Assembly (NCBI RefSeq): GCF_000762875.2
Contig: NZ_JRMP02000015.1
Coordinates: forward strand, 1 to 64,000
Length of the DNA: 64,000 bases
Source of the DNA: Helicobacter saguini
Lineage (GTDB): Bacteria > Campylobacterota > Campylobacteria > Campylobacterales > Helicobacteraceae
Reading direction: 5' to 3'
A model generated the notes under the pieces. The model made no database searches. It saw only the letters and a program-made list of their open reading frames with translations, and had not been told where the DNA came from. Positions 25,076 to 33,865 of the stretch are shown here, one piece after another; the stretch's first letter is position 1, and every line of letters starts with the position of its first letter. Both the position numbers and the translations under genes were made by a program.

Positions 25076-27405
25076 CTAAAAATCATAGCTTATCGCAAGA
25101 TAGTAGCGACGACCTTCATATATACTAGCATAGTTATTATATACCGTAGGAGAAGCGTTCCCAGTACGCAAAGCATAGTAATAATCTACAAAATTATGAT
25201 TAAACAAATTGTAGATTCCAAACTGCATTCGTAAATTTTTAGTAGCATTATAATTTATGCCTAAATGCATTAAAAAATATGGTTTGTAGAATTTATCAAT
25301 ATTATTTAGGTTTAAAAATGCATTTAAGGCATCAAGTGAAGTTGTTACTTCATCGCGCACTTGATTTGCCCTAAACTCACCGCGAATATACATTCCTACA
25401 ATATCATTATAGTTATAATTTAGCGACATATTTAACGTATGCTCTGGTATGCCTACAAGTGGTAGTCCTTGTGTAGTGCCACTTGTGGCTTCATTTTTAT
25501 TCCAAGTGTATGATAAATCAAAGCCTATGTTACCTACACCTACATTTAAGGGTTTCATACTACCAAAAAGCTCTATTCCATAGCTTTTTGCCGTATCTAC
25601 ATTGATAGAATAGCGACAAGATGCCGCTACAGTTCCAACCTGCACAGCATCGCATGTAAAGCCACTAGGTAATGCACCGCCTACCACTACGGTTTGTGAG
25701 CTAATCTTATCATAGAAATTTGTATAAAATCCTATAAAAGAAATTTGTGCATAATCGCTATCGCTTAAGATTCCAAGCTCATAATTTAAACTAGATTCAG
25801 GTTTTAAATCAGGATTACCATATACTCTAATAGAGCCACGACCTGTGCTAGATGTCCAGCCAGGTGTTACATTTGTGATATTTGGCATTCTATATCCTGT
25901 GCTAACCCCACCTTTTATACTTAAATCACCTATATCAATTCCGCCCACGCTAAAATCTTCTAGCACGTTATAGACAATATATGCACGTGGGCTAATATTA
26001 AAGCCAAAGTTAGAGTTCATATTTAGTCGCATACCAAGCGTCAGTAATAAATTATCCAGCACAGCTAACTCATTTTCCGCATAAACCGCGTAGTTATGCC
26101 TTTGTATAAATCTTAAATTCGCTCCAAAAACCGTGTTGTTTAGTGCTGCGACACTATTATACATATATTGAAATCCAACATTTAGCTTACTACTAGAAAT
26201 AGGCATACTTGTCCTATGCTCTAGTACTACATCATTACTCATTCTATTTCGTGTTTCATTATACATATTATTGTATTGAAAGCTTGTATCAGTTTTTAAT
26301 AAGCCGTTACTTCCATAACTCCCTTGATGTCGTACAATACTATTATTTCGTGTAAAAAATGAATTTTCAAAATTTTCAGTTGCCCCTACAGGTGTAGGGT
26401 CATACCACTGCCCTGCGTGGCTATAGTCAATATAAAAGTAGTTTTTCTCATTCATTTCATATCCTACACGTGCCCCTACATTCCACTGGTCATTTTTACC
26501 ACCACCGATTAGTGCAGCCGTATTGCTTGTAACGATTTGATTATTCGTTGTATTATTTGCTCCTGGCACTTGTATTTCAAAGCTTCGTGGAGCTAATTGA
26601 TAAGTGTTTTTTGCCCTTATTTGCAAAGATAGCTTTTTGGCAGAATCTAGTGGACCACCTGTATATGCTGACAGGCTAAAAGAATGCCCAAAAAGCTTTT
26701 CTTCTTGCAGAGTTGTATTTAAAAGGATATTTGAACTCCATTTGTCAAAACTCTTTTTAAGTATCACATTTACCAAACCACCGATGGCATCGCTACCATA
26801 GATAGTAGAAGCAGGTCCTCGTATTACTTCAATTCTATCAATAGCTGAAATGGGCGGCATAAAAACAGCTTGTGAATAGCTAACATTAGGGAAAGTCTCG
26901 CTACTTGCATCTTGACGTTTACCATCGACTAATAAAAGAGTGTAGCTACTAGGCATACCTCGAATGCTAATAGCATATCCACCAAAATTTGTCGCACCGC
27001 CATCAATGCTAACACCCGGTACTTGCCCTACTGCCTCACCTAAATCACGCACAGGTCTAGATTCCAAACTTTTACCTTGAATGACTGACATGCTAGCTGG
27101 AGCATCGCGTAACTCTTGCTCAAAGCCTGTGGCAGATGTGACAACTGCTTGGAGTTTGTAGGATTTTTTAGCTTTTGTGTCTTGTTGGTTAGAATCTTGT
27201 GTTTTAGATTCTATATTTTCATTTTGAGTATTTGCTCTAATAGATTCTGTAGAATCTGCTAGGGCTACATTGCTAATTAAAACAAGAGAGAGAGAGAGAG
27301 AGAGTTGGCATTTTTACTAATGATTCTTAGTATCTTAGATTCTGTCTGTTTTGAGCCTATAGAATCTTTTGTCTTAGAATCTAATTTTTTTATTAACATT
27401 TCCAT
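25076..27405 (-). CDS. TonB-dependent outer-membrane receptor, phase-variable, out of frame as sequenced
   Basis: The gene starts at an ATG at 27405 with AAAGGAG ahead. The first frame is stopped at TAA after a (CT)10 tract (27285-27304). The second frame resumes inside the signal peptide (LVLISNVALA before ADSTES) and runs to 25076. Removing one CT unit (or adding two) gives a continuous protein of about 775 residues, so the locus is OFF here by one dinucleotide. The mature protein has a TonB-box-like segment (KLQAVVTSATG), a plug domain (APASMSVIQ, VPGVSIDGG, IRGMPSSYTLLLVDGKRQ, IEVIRGPASTIYGSDAIGG) and a 22-strand-type barrel ending in ISYDF. It resembles CirA/FepA-type siderophore or haem receptors; the ligand is unknown. 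A Met at 27091 could start a shorter product but without a signal peptide. Confidence 0.9.
27285..27304. repeat. (AG)10 / (CT)10 dinucleotide tract in the receptor signal peptide
   Basis: Ten perfect AG units, read as CT on the coding strand. They lie in the codons for the hydrophobic core of the signal peptide (Ser-Leu alternation). Nine or twelve units join the two frames; ten do not. Confidence 0.95.
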
Positions 27406-27441
27406 TTGCACTCCTTTTGAAAAAACTAATTAAGAATTAGT

Positions 27442-27479
27442 ATTATAATATAATAAAGCTTAATTATTGCTTAATTATT
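27442..27479 (-). promoter_or_regulatory. Receptor promoter with tandem 11-bp repeat
   Basis: On the coding strand a TATAAT (complement of 27442-27447) lies about 37 bases ahead of the receptor ATG. Upstream of it are two head-to-tail copies of GCTTAATTATT as seen on the plus strand (27458-27468 and 27469-27479), in the -35 region. AT-rich direct repeats here suggest a metal-responsive repressor site (Fur or NikR type), but neither consensus is matched exactly. Confidence 0.4.
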
Positions 27480-27509
27480 ACTTGAGTATAAATGTGAATT
27501 TATAAATTT

Positions 27510-29266
27510 CTATTTTTCTTTACTAAAATCAATAGCTTTAAAACTATTTACTTTGAAATAGTTAGCATAGCTCGTATTTGGCCACACATCTGCGTTTTTA
27601 CCAGGACTCATCCAGTCGCCATAGCGAGAATATTTTGAGCCAAAGCTATTAGAATCTACCACAATATCTTTTTGTCCTAGTCTTTTTTGTGCGTCTATGC
27701 TGCCTAGCATTTGCTCCCATTTATAGCGAGATTCTAAACATTGAATAGATACTAAAGTCATTTTAATAACACACAAAATAATAAATACAAAACTTAGGAA
27801 ATTCATAATTTTAGAATCTTTTAAATAATAAAATATAGCTAAAAATAAAGAAATAAATATAAAAACTATATGTAGCTTGGTACGAGAAGCTAGACCACCT
27901 AGCTGGATTATAGAATCTAAATATAAGCAAAGCAAACATAAAATAAGAGCCAAAATAAGAGATAATTTTGCAAAATTTTTATCAATATTTCTAAAATAAT
28001 ACGCAAAAATAATACACATTACAATGGAAAAATGTGTAAAATAAAAACCTAGTTTATAAACATAGCAAATAACACCAAAAATTATAAATAATGTAATTAA
28101 TAAGATTCTATAAATACTATTTTTTGTAATTTTATAACTAAAAATTATCCAAAATATAGATATAGATATAATCACAAATTTAGTATAACCAATATAAATT
28201 TCACTTAAGCGATTTATAATGCCAAAGATTCCAAGATGTAAAACTTGCTTTAAACTTAAAAAAGCCCCACTTTCTACAAAATAAGACATTCGCCTTGCAC
28301 TTCCCGGACTAAAATAAAGCAAGAGATAGCCACAAATAAAGCCTAAGATTCCCACATAATACCAAGTTGGAAATTTTACTTTTTTATAGAATCCAAATGC
28401 TAAAAAAATAAAATAAGTGACTATTATTGCAATATTTACCTCTTGACCCCATCCAGCGATAAAAGCTATAAAAAACAAAATAAGTAATTTTAAAAAACTA
28501 TTAGATTCTATATTTTTAGGCTTAAAAGTTTCGATATTTTTAAAGTAATTATCCCAAAAGATTCTATAAGGAAGCAAAAACAAAAGGATAAAAAAATGCG
28601 CCCATAAATAATTATAACTCCCAGACTGCCAAAAGAAAATCGAACCAAAAGAAATAGTGCTACTAAGCATAAAAAATAACATAAAGCTTAAGATTCCAAT
28701 ATCTTGTGAAATGATAGAATCTTTTCTATCTAAGCTTTTAAGATTCTGTAAGTTTAGAATCTGTAACGTAGGAAACAGCGGAAAACGATTATAAAATAAA
28801 ATAAAAAACAAGTATATCACACATGTGCCTATAAACGCATTTATAAAACTAAACGCCACGCTAGGACTAAGAGCTGCTCCAAAGCTAACACGAAATAAAT
28901 CGCCAATTCTGCCATTCCAGCCCATATACGAGTTGTAAGCTGAACTAATTGCACTCTTAAAATCAGTGTATTTATCACCCAAATCATCGCTTTGCAATGG
29001 AAAAATAAAATTTAAGAAAAATAAAAAAACATATATGAAAATAAAGGGAAGTAATCGAAAAATTATAGGTTTTAATTGATTAAATTTGTCGTTTATTGTA
29101 GTGGGGTAGGGCAGAGTTGAGTTGAGTTGAGTTGAGTTGAGTTGAGTTGAGTTGAGTTGAGTTGAGTTGAGTTGAGTTGAGTTGAGTTGAGTTGAGTTGA
29201 GTTGAGTTGAGTTTCGTGCGAATGGTTATTAATATCTAGCTTACTTACATTATTTGTCTTTTTCAT
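27510..29266 (-). CDS. DUF6056-like polytopic membrane protein, phase-variable, out of frame as sequenced
   Basis: The likely start is the ATG at 29266, with AAAGGAAAAAT ahead. The first 18 codons run into a (AACTC)20 tract, read as Leu-Asn-Ser-Thr-Gln repeats, and in that frame meet TAA about 20 bases after it. The large downstream frame is open through the tract. With 19 units (or 22) the two join into a protein of about 583 residues; with 20 they do not. The joined protein has about 12-13 hydrophobic helices. Near the first external loop are DDLGDKY, WNGRIGDLF and SGSYNYLWAH, features of DUF6056/GT-C-like proteins thought to transfer lipid-linked sugars. A TTG at 28997 starts the longest unbroken frame but lies inside the first helix region and is unlikely to be the real start. 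Confidence 0.75.
29114..29213. repeat. (GAGTT)20 pentanucleotide tract
   Basis: Twenty perfect GAGTT units (AACTC on the coding strand) near the 5' end of the DUF6056-like gene. Because five is not a multiple of three, each unit gained or lost shifts the downstream frame. All three frames are open inside the tract. Confidence 0.97.
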
Positions 29267-29354
29267 ATTTTTCCTTTATTTGTAGAATCTATAAGGAAAA
29301 ATTATAGCGATACTTTAAAAAGATTAGATTTATTTCAAAATATTAAAACACAAG

Positions 29355-31019
29355 CTATTTCGCCCAGGTGGGCAAGTCGGTCATCCCAGAGTTTTTGAAA
29401 ATGTCCTTTTTACTGCGCACTTGCGAAGTAGTCCAATAGCTAAGATTTTGATTAAAACTTTTTGCATTTTCAAACATATTATCCATATACTGCACATCGC
29501 CTACCTGCCAGAAACGCAGCGGCTGATTGAATGCGGCGGCATCGCGAAACATATCACTCATATTCCACACATTGCCTGTGTTCCATTCTTTCAAGGGCTG
29601 GTTAAAACTACTTGCGCCACGAAACATCGCGGACATATTTCGCACATTTTGCACATCCCAAGATTCTATAGGCTGATTAAACGCGACCGCGCCCTCAAAC
29701 ATGCTCTTCATATCACGCACATTTCGCGTATTCCAACGCTCAAGGGGCTGATTAAACGCCCTTGCACCCTTAAACATATTTTTCATATTCTCAACATTGC
29801 TGACATTCCAGCGATTTATGTTCTGGTTGAAAGCCAAAGCGCCCTCAAAAACGCCCTGCATATTTTTGACCTTGCTCGTGTCCCAAGTGCTAATATTTTG
29901 GTTAAAAACTTCGCAATTTTTGAATATTTCATTGATATAAGTTACATTTTTTGTAACCCACTTATCAAGTGGCTGATTAAAACTTTTCGCCTCCTTAAAC
30001 ATCTCGCTAATATCCTCAAAATTGCTAACATCCCAGCCATTTAGCGGCTGATTAAAGGCTTTGCTCGCCCAAAACATCGCCATTGCATAACGCACATTTT
30101 TCACATTCCACTTTGCAAGTGGCTGATTGAATGCCTCGCTGTAGGCAAACATTCCCTGCATACTCTGCACGTTGCGTGTGTCCCACTTTTCTAGCGGTTG
30201 ATTAAACGCGCCTGTGCTAGCAAACATATAGTCCATATTTGTGACATTTTGCGTATCCCACGCCTGTATATCGTGGTTGAAAAACTTCGCGCCATCAAAC
30301 ATCGCATACATATTTTTGACCTTGCTAGTATCCCAAGATTCTATACCGCTAAAGTCTTTGCGGCTTGAGTTTTTAAAAAGCGCGCTCATATCGGTAATCT
30401 CGCTGGTATCGATATTTGCAAGGCTTATGCTTTCATTTTCAATTAGCTTTTTTAGCTCGTTTTTATTTTTTGGTTTGTGTTTTGGCTCTTTTGTTTTTTG
30501 AGAATCGTTATTTGTAGATTCTATATTTTGGGAATCTATTTTAGAATCTTGCTCTTTGGATTCTTGTGTTTTAGATTCTGTATTTTGTTTAGAATCTTTG
30601 GCGTTAGATTCTATATTTTTTTTAGAATCTTTTGTGGTGGATTCTGTAGTTTTTATGGAATCTATCTTAGAAATTATTTTTGTTTTCTTATCATCATCTT
30701 TATTATCTAATGTGTTTTTTAAGGCAATGGAATTTTGCCATGTTATATTTATTAGATTGCTTAATTCTTTTCCTATATTGTAATTTACATTTTTTAATAG
30801 TAAATCGCCTATGTTTCCGCCCATTTCATTAGCAGTATTTTTTTCTATACTTTGTGTAATGTTGGAATCTTTTTTGGATTTTTTTGGTTGTTCTTTAGCT
30901 TTACTAAGTTTTACATTAGAATTTTTTGTGGATATTTCTTTAGATTCTATGTTTTTAGAGCAGTTAGTAAAAGAAATAATTATAAAACATATAAAAAGAT
31001 GTAAAGATATAAATTTCAT
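29355..31019 (-). CDS. BspA-like (DUF285) surface lipoprotein
   Basis: A 554-residue exported protein. The signal sequence ends at Cys20 (FTNC, a poor lipobox, so lipidation is probable rather than certain). Residues about 20-205 are low-complexity, with many D-S-K/E-S-K units from dispersed-motif copies. Residues about 215-554 contain roughly a dozen DUF285/BspA-type units of about 25-26 residues (consensus FNQPLxxWDTxNVxNMxxMFxxA). Such surface repeats occur in adhesins and self-associating proteins of mucosal bacteria and Mycoplasma. The repeats are imperfect at DNA level, which allows recombination between units. It follows the DUF6056-like gene on the same strand but is upstream in transcription order by about 90 bases. 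Confidence 0.88.
   Translation of the reverse strand: MKFISLHLFICFIIISFTNCSKNIESKEISTKNSNVKLSKAKEQPKKSKKDSNITQSIEKNTANEMGGNIGDLLLKNVNYNIGKELSNLINITWQNSIALKNTLDNKDDDKKTKIISKIDSIKTTESTTKDSKKNIESNAKDSKQNTESKTQESKEQDSKIDSQNIESTNNDSQKTKEPKHKPKNKNELKKLIENESISLANIDTSEITDMSALFKNSSRKDFSGIESWDTSKVKNMYAMFDGAKFFNHDIQAWDTQNVTNMDYMFASTGAFNQPLEKWDTRNVQSMQGMFAYSEAFNQPLAKWNVKNVRYAMAMFWASKAFNQPLNGWDVSNFEDISEMFKEAKSFNQPLDKWVTKNVTYINEIFKNCEVFNQNISTWDTSKVKNMQGVFEGALAFNQNINRWNVSNVENMKNMFKGARAFNQPLERWNTRNVRDMKSMFEGAVAFNQPIESWDVQNVRNMSAMFRGASSFNQPLKEWNTGNVWNMSDMFRDAAAFNQPLRFWQVGDVQYMDNMFENAKSFNQNLSYWTTSQVRSKKDIFKNSGMTDLPTWAK
30480..30720. repeat. Dense TAGAWTCTA motif array in the BspA-like gene
   Basis: About ten AGATTCT/AGAATCT copies in both orientations within 240 bases, coding for the S-K-D-S/I-E-S-rich linker between the lipid anchor and the repeat domain. 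Confidence 0.75.
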
Positions 31020-31047
31020 AATTTACCTTAAAAATCAGCTTAAATAC

Positions 31048-31665
31048 CTATCTACTCCACAACTGGCTTTCGCTATAAAAATGCAAGATTATTATTTGTG
31101 TATCAACAATATATCCTTCCAGAGAGTCGCTATATCTATAATCTCTTCTGCTAGTGTGCATTGTATTAACAGAGTTTATAATAACTTTTGGTTCACTTTT
31201 ATTTCTAAGTCTTTTTGCATACTCTATTTTATCCATAGCACTGATACCTATTTCATCGATTCCTCCCTCCATCACAAAGTCTTTTGCACCACTACCTATA
31301 GCATTTAATAATCCTATTTTAAAATCTCTATTTATTCTTGTGGCAAATAGATTAGAATCTATAAGTGTTAAGAAGGCATCTTCAATACTATAATTGTCAA
31401 AAATATACATTTTAACGCCTGATTGCGCACGGGATAGTGATACTGTTTGCTCATCAACTTTTGATATATTTCTGCTGATAGCCTCTCTCATTTTGAAGTC
31501 ACATCCATCGCACGCTTGTTTTACATCACTTAGATTCCAAACTTCCAATTTTTTTTCTATCGTATTCTCTTGCGCCTCAGCATCATTTTCATACACAATA
31601 AAACAACCAACAAATAAAACACACATAAAACAAGGCAACAATACACCAATAAGTCTTTGCAACAT
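31048..31665 (-). CDS. Putative lipoprotein, unknown function
   Basis: A 205-residue exported protein I do not recognise. The N-terminus is hydrophobic and ends in LFVGC, with Cys21 as the probable lipidated residue. A Cys pair (ACDGC, about 52-56) may form a disulphide. The rest is mixed alpha/beta with no repeated or motif-coded insert, unlike its neighbours. AAAGGGTTAAAA precedes the ATG at 31665. It lies about 30 bases upstream of the BspA-like gene on the same strand and may share its transcript, so a joint surface role is possible. Confidence 0.72.
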   Translation of the reverse strand: MLQRLIGVLLPCFMCVLFVGCFIVYENDAEAQENTIEKKLEVWNLSDVKQACDGCDFKMREAISRNISKVDEQTVSLSRAQSGVKMYIFDNYSIEDAFLTLIDSNLFATRINRDFKIGLLNAIGSGAKDFVMEGGIDEIGISAMDKIEYAKRLRNKSEPKVIINSVNTMHTSRRDYRYSDSLEGYIVDTQIIILHFYSESQLWSR

Positions 31666-31766
31666 TTTTAACCCTTTCGTATAATTAAGTGATAATTATA
31701 TCCTTTAAGTTTTAACTTTTTTATTTCCTAAATGTAAAGAATGTGCTTTATTTATAAAAAATGTAA

Positions 31767-31772
31767 TATAAT
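31767..31772 (+). promoter_or_regulatory. Probable -10 box for fliN-fliO
   Basis: A consensus TATAAT lies 32 bases ahead of the fliN ATG. No sigma-54 or sigma-28 promoter was recognised here. Both fliN and fliO are preceded by the same TTTGGAGCTACA ribosome-site context. Confidence 0.5.
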
Positions 31773-31803
31773 TGCGTGTTATTTTACTTTTTGGAGCTAC
31801 AAA

Positions 31804-32199
31804 ATGGCGATAGAAAAACCGACCACACAAACAAAAGAGGACAAATACAACATTTTGGATAAAAAGCAGGTGCATACCCCGCGTGAAATCGAGCTTGCGT
31901 CATATTTAGAGGATATGATGAGCGATTATGAGGGGCTGCTTGATATGAAGATTTTATTTAGTGCGGATTTAGGCTCGACACAGATTCCACTTGCGGATAT
32001 TTTAAAGTATGAAAAAGGTAGCATTATTGATTTGCAAAAGCCCGCTGGTGCGAGTGTTGAGATATATGTCAATGACCGCGTTGTAGGTAAGGGTGAGGTG
32101 ATGGTTTATGAGCGAAATTTGGCGATTCGTATCAATGAGATTCTAGATTCTAACGCGATTGTGTATTATATCGCAAGAGAGGTTAGCGACCAAGATTAA
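31804..32199 (+). CDS. fliN: Flagellar motor switch protein FliN
   Basis: C-ring component of the flagellar rotor, 131 residues. The SpoA/FliN domain covers about residues 48-125, with ADLGSTQIPLADIL, the GSIIDLQKPAGASVEIYVND turn and GKGEVMVYERNLAIRI. The N-terminal 45 residues form the charged spacer normal in this family. The ATG at 31804 follows TTTGGAGCTACAAA; upstream in-frame codons overlap the promoter and are rejected. It is followed 21 bases later by fliO, the same order as in Campylobacter and Helicobacter. Confidence 0.96.
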   Translation: MAIEKPTTQTKEDKYNILDKKQVHTPREIELASYLEDMMSDYEGLLDMKILFSADLGSTQIPLADILKYEKGSIIDLQKPAGASVEIYVNDRVVGKGEVMVYERNLAIRINEILDSNAIVYYIAREVSDQD

Positions 32200-32220
32200 G
32201 TTATAAAATTTGGAGCTACA

Positions 32221-32877
32221 ATGTTTTATAAAATTCTTATTTTTATAGTTTTTACTTTAAATAGTTTTATATTTGCTAATAGTGTAGATTCTAAAAATTC
32301 TACGCAAAATATAGAATCTAAAAATATAGAATCTAGCAAAACAGATTCTAGCAAAAACTTACAAAATATAGAATCTAATTCCTTAAAAACTACAGATTCT
32401 ATAACACAAGATTCTATAAATTCTACAAATAAAGACAACAAAGATGATTTTTTAAAAGATTATGAAATTAGCACGTGGCGGTATGTTAGCGTGATTTTTG
32501 TGATGGTGCTAATCTTAATCATACTTTATGTGATTAGACTTCGGCAAAATAAGGGCGAAATTATCTCAAACATCACGCTAGAACAGGCTAAAATCCTAGA
32601 TTCTAAAAATAAAGTTGCGATTATAAAATATGATAATAAGAAATATTTAATCGGCTTAAATCCAAATGGTATAACTTTAATTGATAAAATATATGAAAAT
32701 CATAACTTTAATAGTCATGTTGAGCAAGGCGAAACATCTAAAAAGCAAGATTCTAAAAAAAATAACGAATTAGAAAATACAGAATCTAACCCCAAAAAAC
32801 CTACAAATTTTGAAACTATGTTAGAATCTAAATTACAAAATACGCAAGATTCTATAGAATCTAAAAACCAAACATAA
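32221..32877 (+). CDS. fliO: FliO-like flagellar export protein
   Basis: Assembly factor for the flagellar export gate, 218 residues. A signal-like N-terminus (1-17) is followed by a 50-residue periplasmic stretch composed almost wholly of motif-coded S-K/I-E-S units, then a single TM helix (about 87-107, YVSVIFVMVLILIILYVI) and a cytoplasmic domain with NKVAIIKYDNKKYLIGLNPNGITLIDKI, typical of FliO. The C-terminal 50 residues are again motif-coded disorder. Position directly after fliN supports the assignment. Confidence 0.85.
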   Translation: MFYKILIFIVFTLNSFIFANSVDSKNSTQNIESKNIESSKTDSSKNLQNIESNSLKTTDSITQDSINSTNKDNKDDFLKDYEISTWRYVSVIFVMVLILIILYVIRLRQNKGEIISNITLEQAKILDSKNKVAIIKYDNKKYLIGLNPNGITLIDKIYENHNFNSHVEQGETSKKQDSKKNNELENTESNPKKPTNFETMLESKLQNTQDSIESKNQT

Positions 32878-32889
32878 AAAGAAAAATAA

Positions 32890-33750
32890 ATGAAAGCCCT
32901 AGCCTATCAATACAATCCGCATTATCATTATAGATTCTATAAAGATAGATTTTTGCTTTCACTGAGCCTATCGATTTTAGCCCATATTATCGCACTTTTT
33001 ATTTTTTTTCACTTGCCAGAAAAAGAGAAAGAGACCACTTTGCGACCGATTTCTTTAGGCGTTTTAAAGTCTAATCCTGAAGTAACAAAAGAGATAGAAT
33101 CTAGCCTGCAAAACTCCCAGCCACAAAGCATTCCAACGCCACAAACACCACAAAAATCACAATCTAAGCAAAGAATAGAATCTAAACCACAAATAACGCC
33201 ACAGCCCACACAAATACCACAACCCACGCAAATACCGCAAGAAACAACGCAAAGTCCAAATCCAAACATCGACTTAAACGCGTTAAATGTCCCGCAAAAT
33301 CGCCCTTTTGACCCACTTGCCACGCCACAGCCTAGCCTAAGCCAGAGCCTGCAAGATGCCGCAAATCACGCCAAGATTTCAAACCTGCCAAGCCGTGTGC
33401 AAGACGAGCTTTACAAGCTTTATGGCACGGAGCTAGATTCTATGAGCAAGGAGCAGAAGGACTATTTGGCGGAGAGCTACTTTATGAATGCGGAGGTTTT
33501 TCAGCAGACTGCCGATAGGATGGGCTATCCAAAGCTTGCGGCGTATCTAAAGCAGCAGGGCAAGGGCATTATACAATTTACGCTGCATCCAGACGGGCAC
33601 ATTGACGGGGTGCAAATCATTACTAGCACGGGCTTTGAAGCCCTTGATGATTCTATGAAAGCGGTTGTAGAGCAATCCGCAAAATCGCTTAAACGTCCCC
33701 CAAAGCCAGTCACCGTGCGCCTCGGCGGCCACTATAAAATCTACCCGTAA
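32890..33750 (+). CDS. tonB: TonB energy-transducing protein
   Basis: Inner-membrane protein of 286 residues that couples the proton-motive force to outer-membrane receptors. One TM helix (about 22-42), then a Pro/Gln/Thr-rich periplasmic rod (about 70-150, with PQPTQIPQ-type repeats), and the C-terminal TonB domain (about 205-286), with GKGIIQFTLHPDGHIDGVQI and SAKSLKRPP. It starts 12 bases after the fliO stop, an order also found in H. pylori. It could serve the receptor at 25-27 kb. exbB and exbD are not in the window. Confidence 0.92.
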   Translation: MKALAYQYNPHYHYRFYKDRFLLSLSLSILAHIIALFIFFHLPEKEKETTLRPISLGVLKSNPEVTKEIESSLQNSQPQSIPTPQTPQKSQSKQRIESKPQITPQPTQIPQPTQIPQETTQSPNPNIDLNALNVPQNRPFDPLATPQPSLSQSLQDAANHAKISNLPSRVQDELYKLYGTELDSMSKEQKDYLAESYFMNAEVFQQTADRMGYPKLAAYLKQQGKGIIQFTLHPDGHIDGVQIITSTGFEALDDSMKAVVEQSAKSLKRPPKPVTVRLGGHYKIYP

Positions 33751-33795
33751 ATTTATTAAGAATTTATTAAAGTGTATTTTTTCACATAAAAACGA

Positions 33796-33801
33796 TATAA
33801 T
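33796..33801 (+). promoter_or_regulatory. Probable -10 box for hisIE
   Basis: TATAAT lies about 65 bases ahead of the hisIE GTG start, in AT-rich DNA after the tonB stop. An AAAAAGG ribosome site is at 33853-33859. Confidence 0.45.
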
Positions 33802-33865
33802 ACAACATTTATGCTAGAGATTTGAGAATATAAAAGTTATTTATTTTGTAATAAAAAGGTTAAAA

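Noticed and set aside
29114-29213. Regular short repeats considered as a CRISPR array
   Set aside because: The five-base units are contiguous with no spacers, and no cas gene is present; it is a contingency tract.
29421-30350. Regularly spaced similar segments considered as a non-coding repeat array
   Set aside because: They are codons of the BspA-like repeat units on the minus strand, imperfect and in frame.
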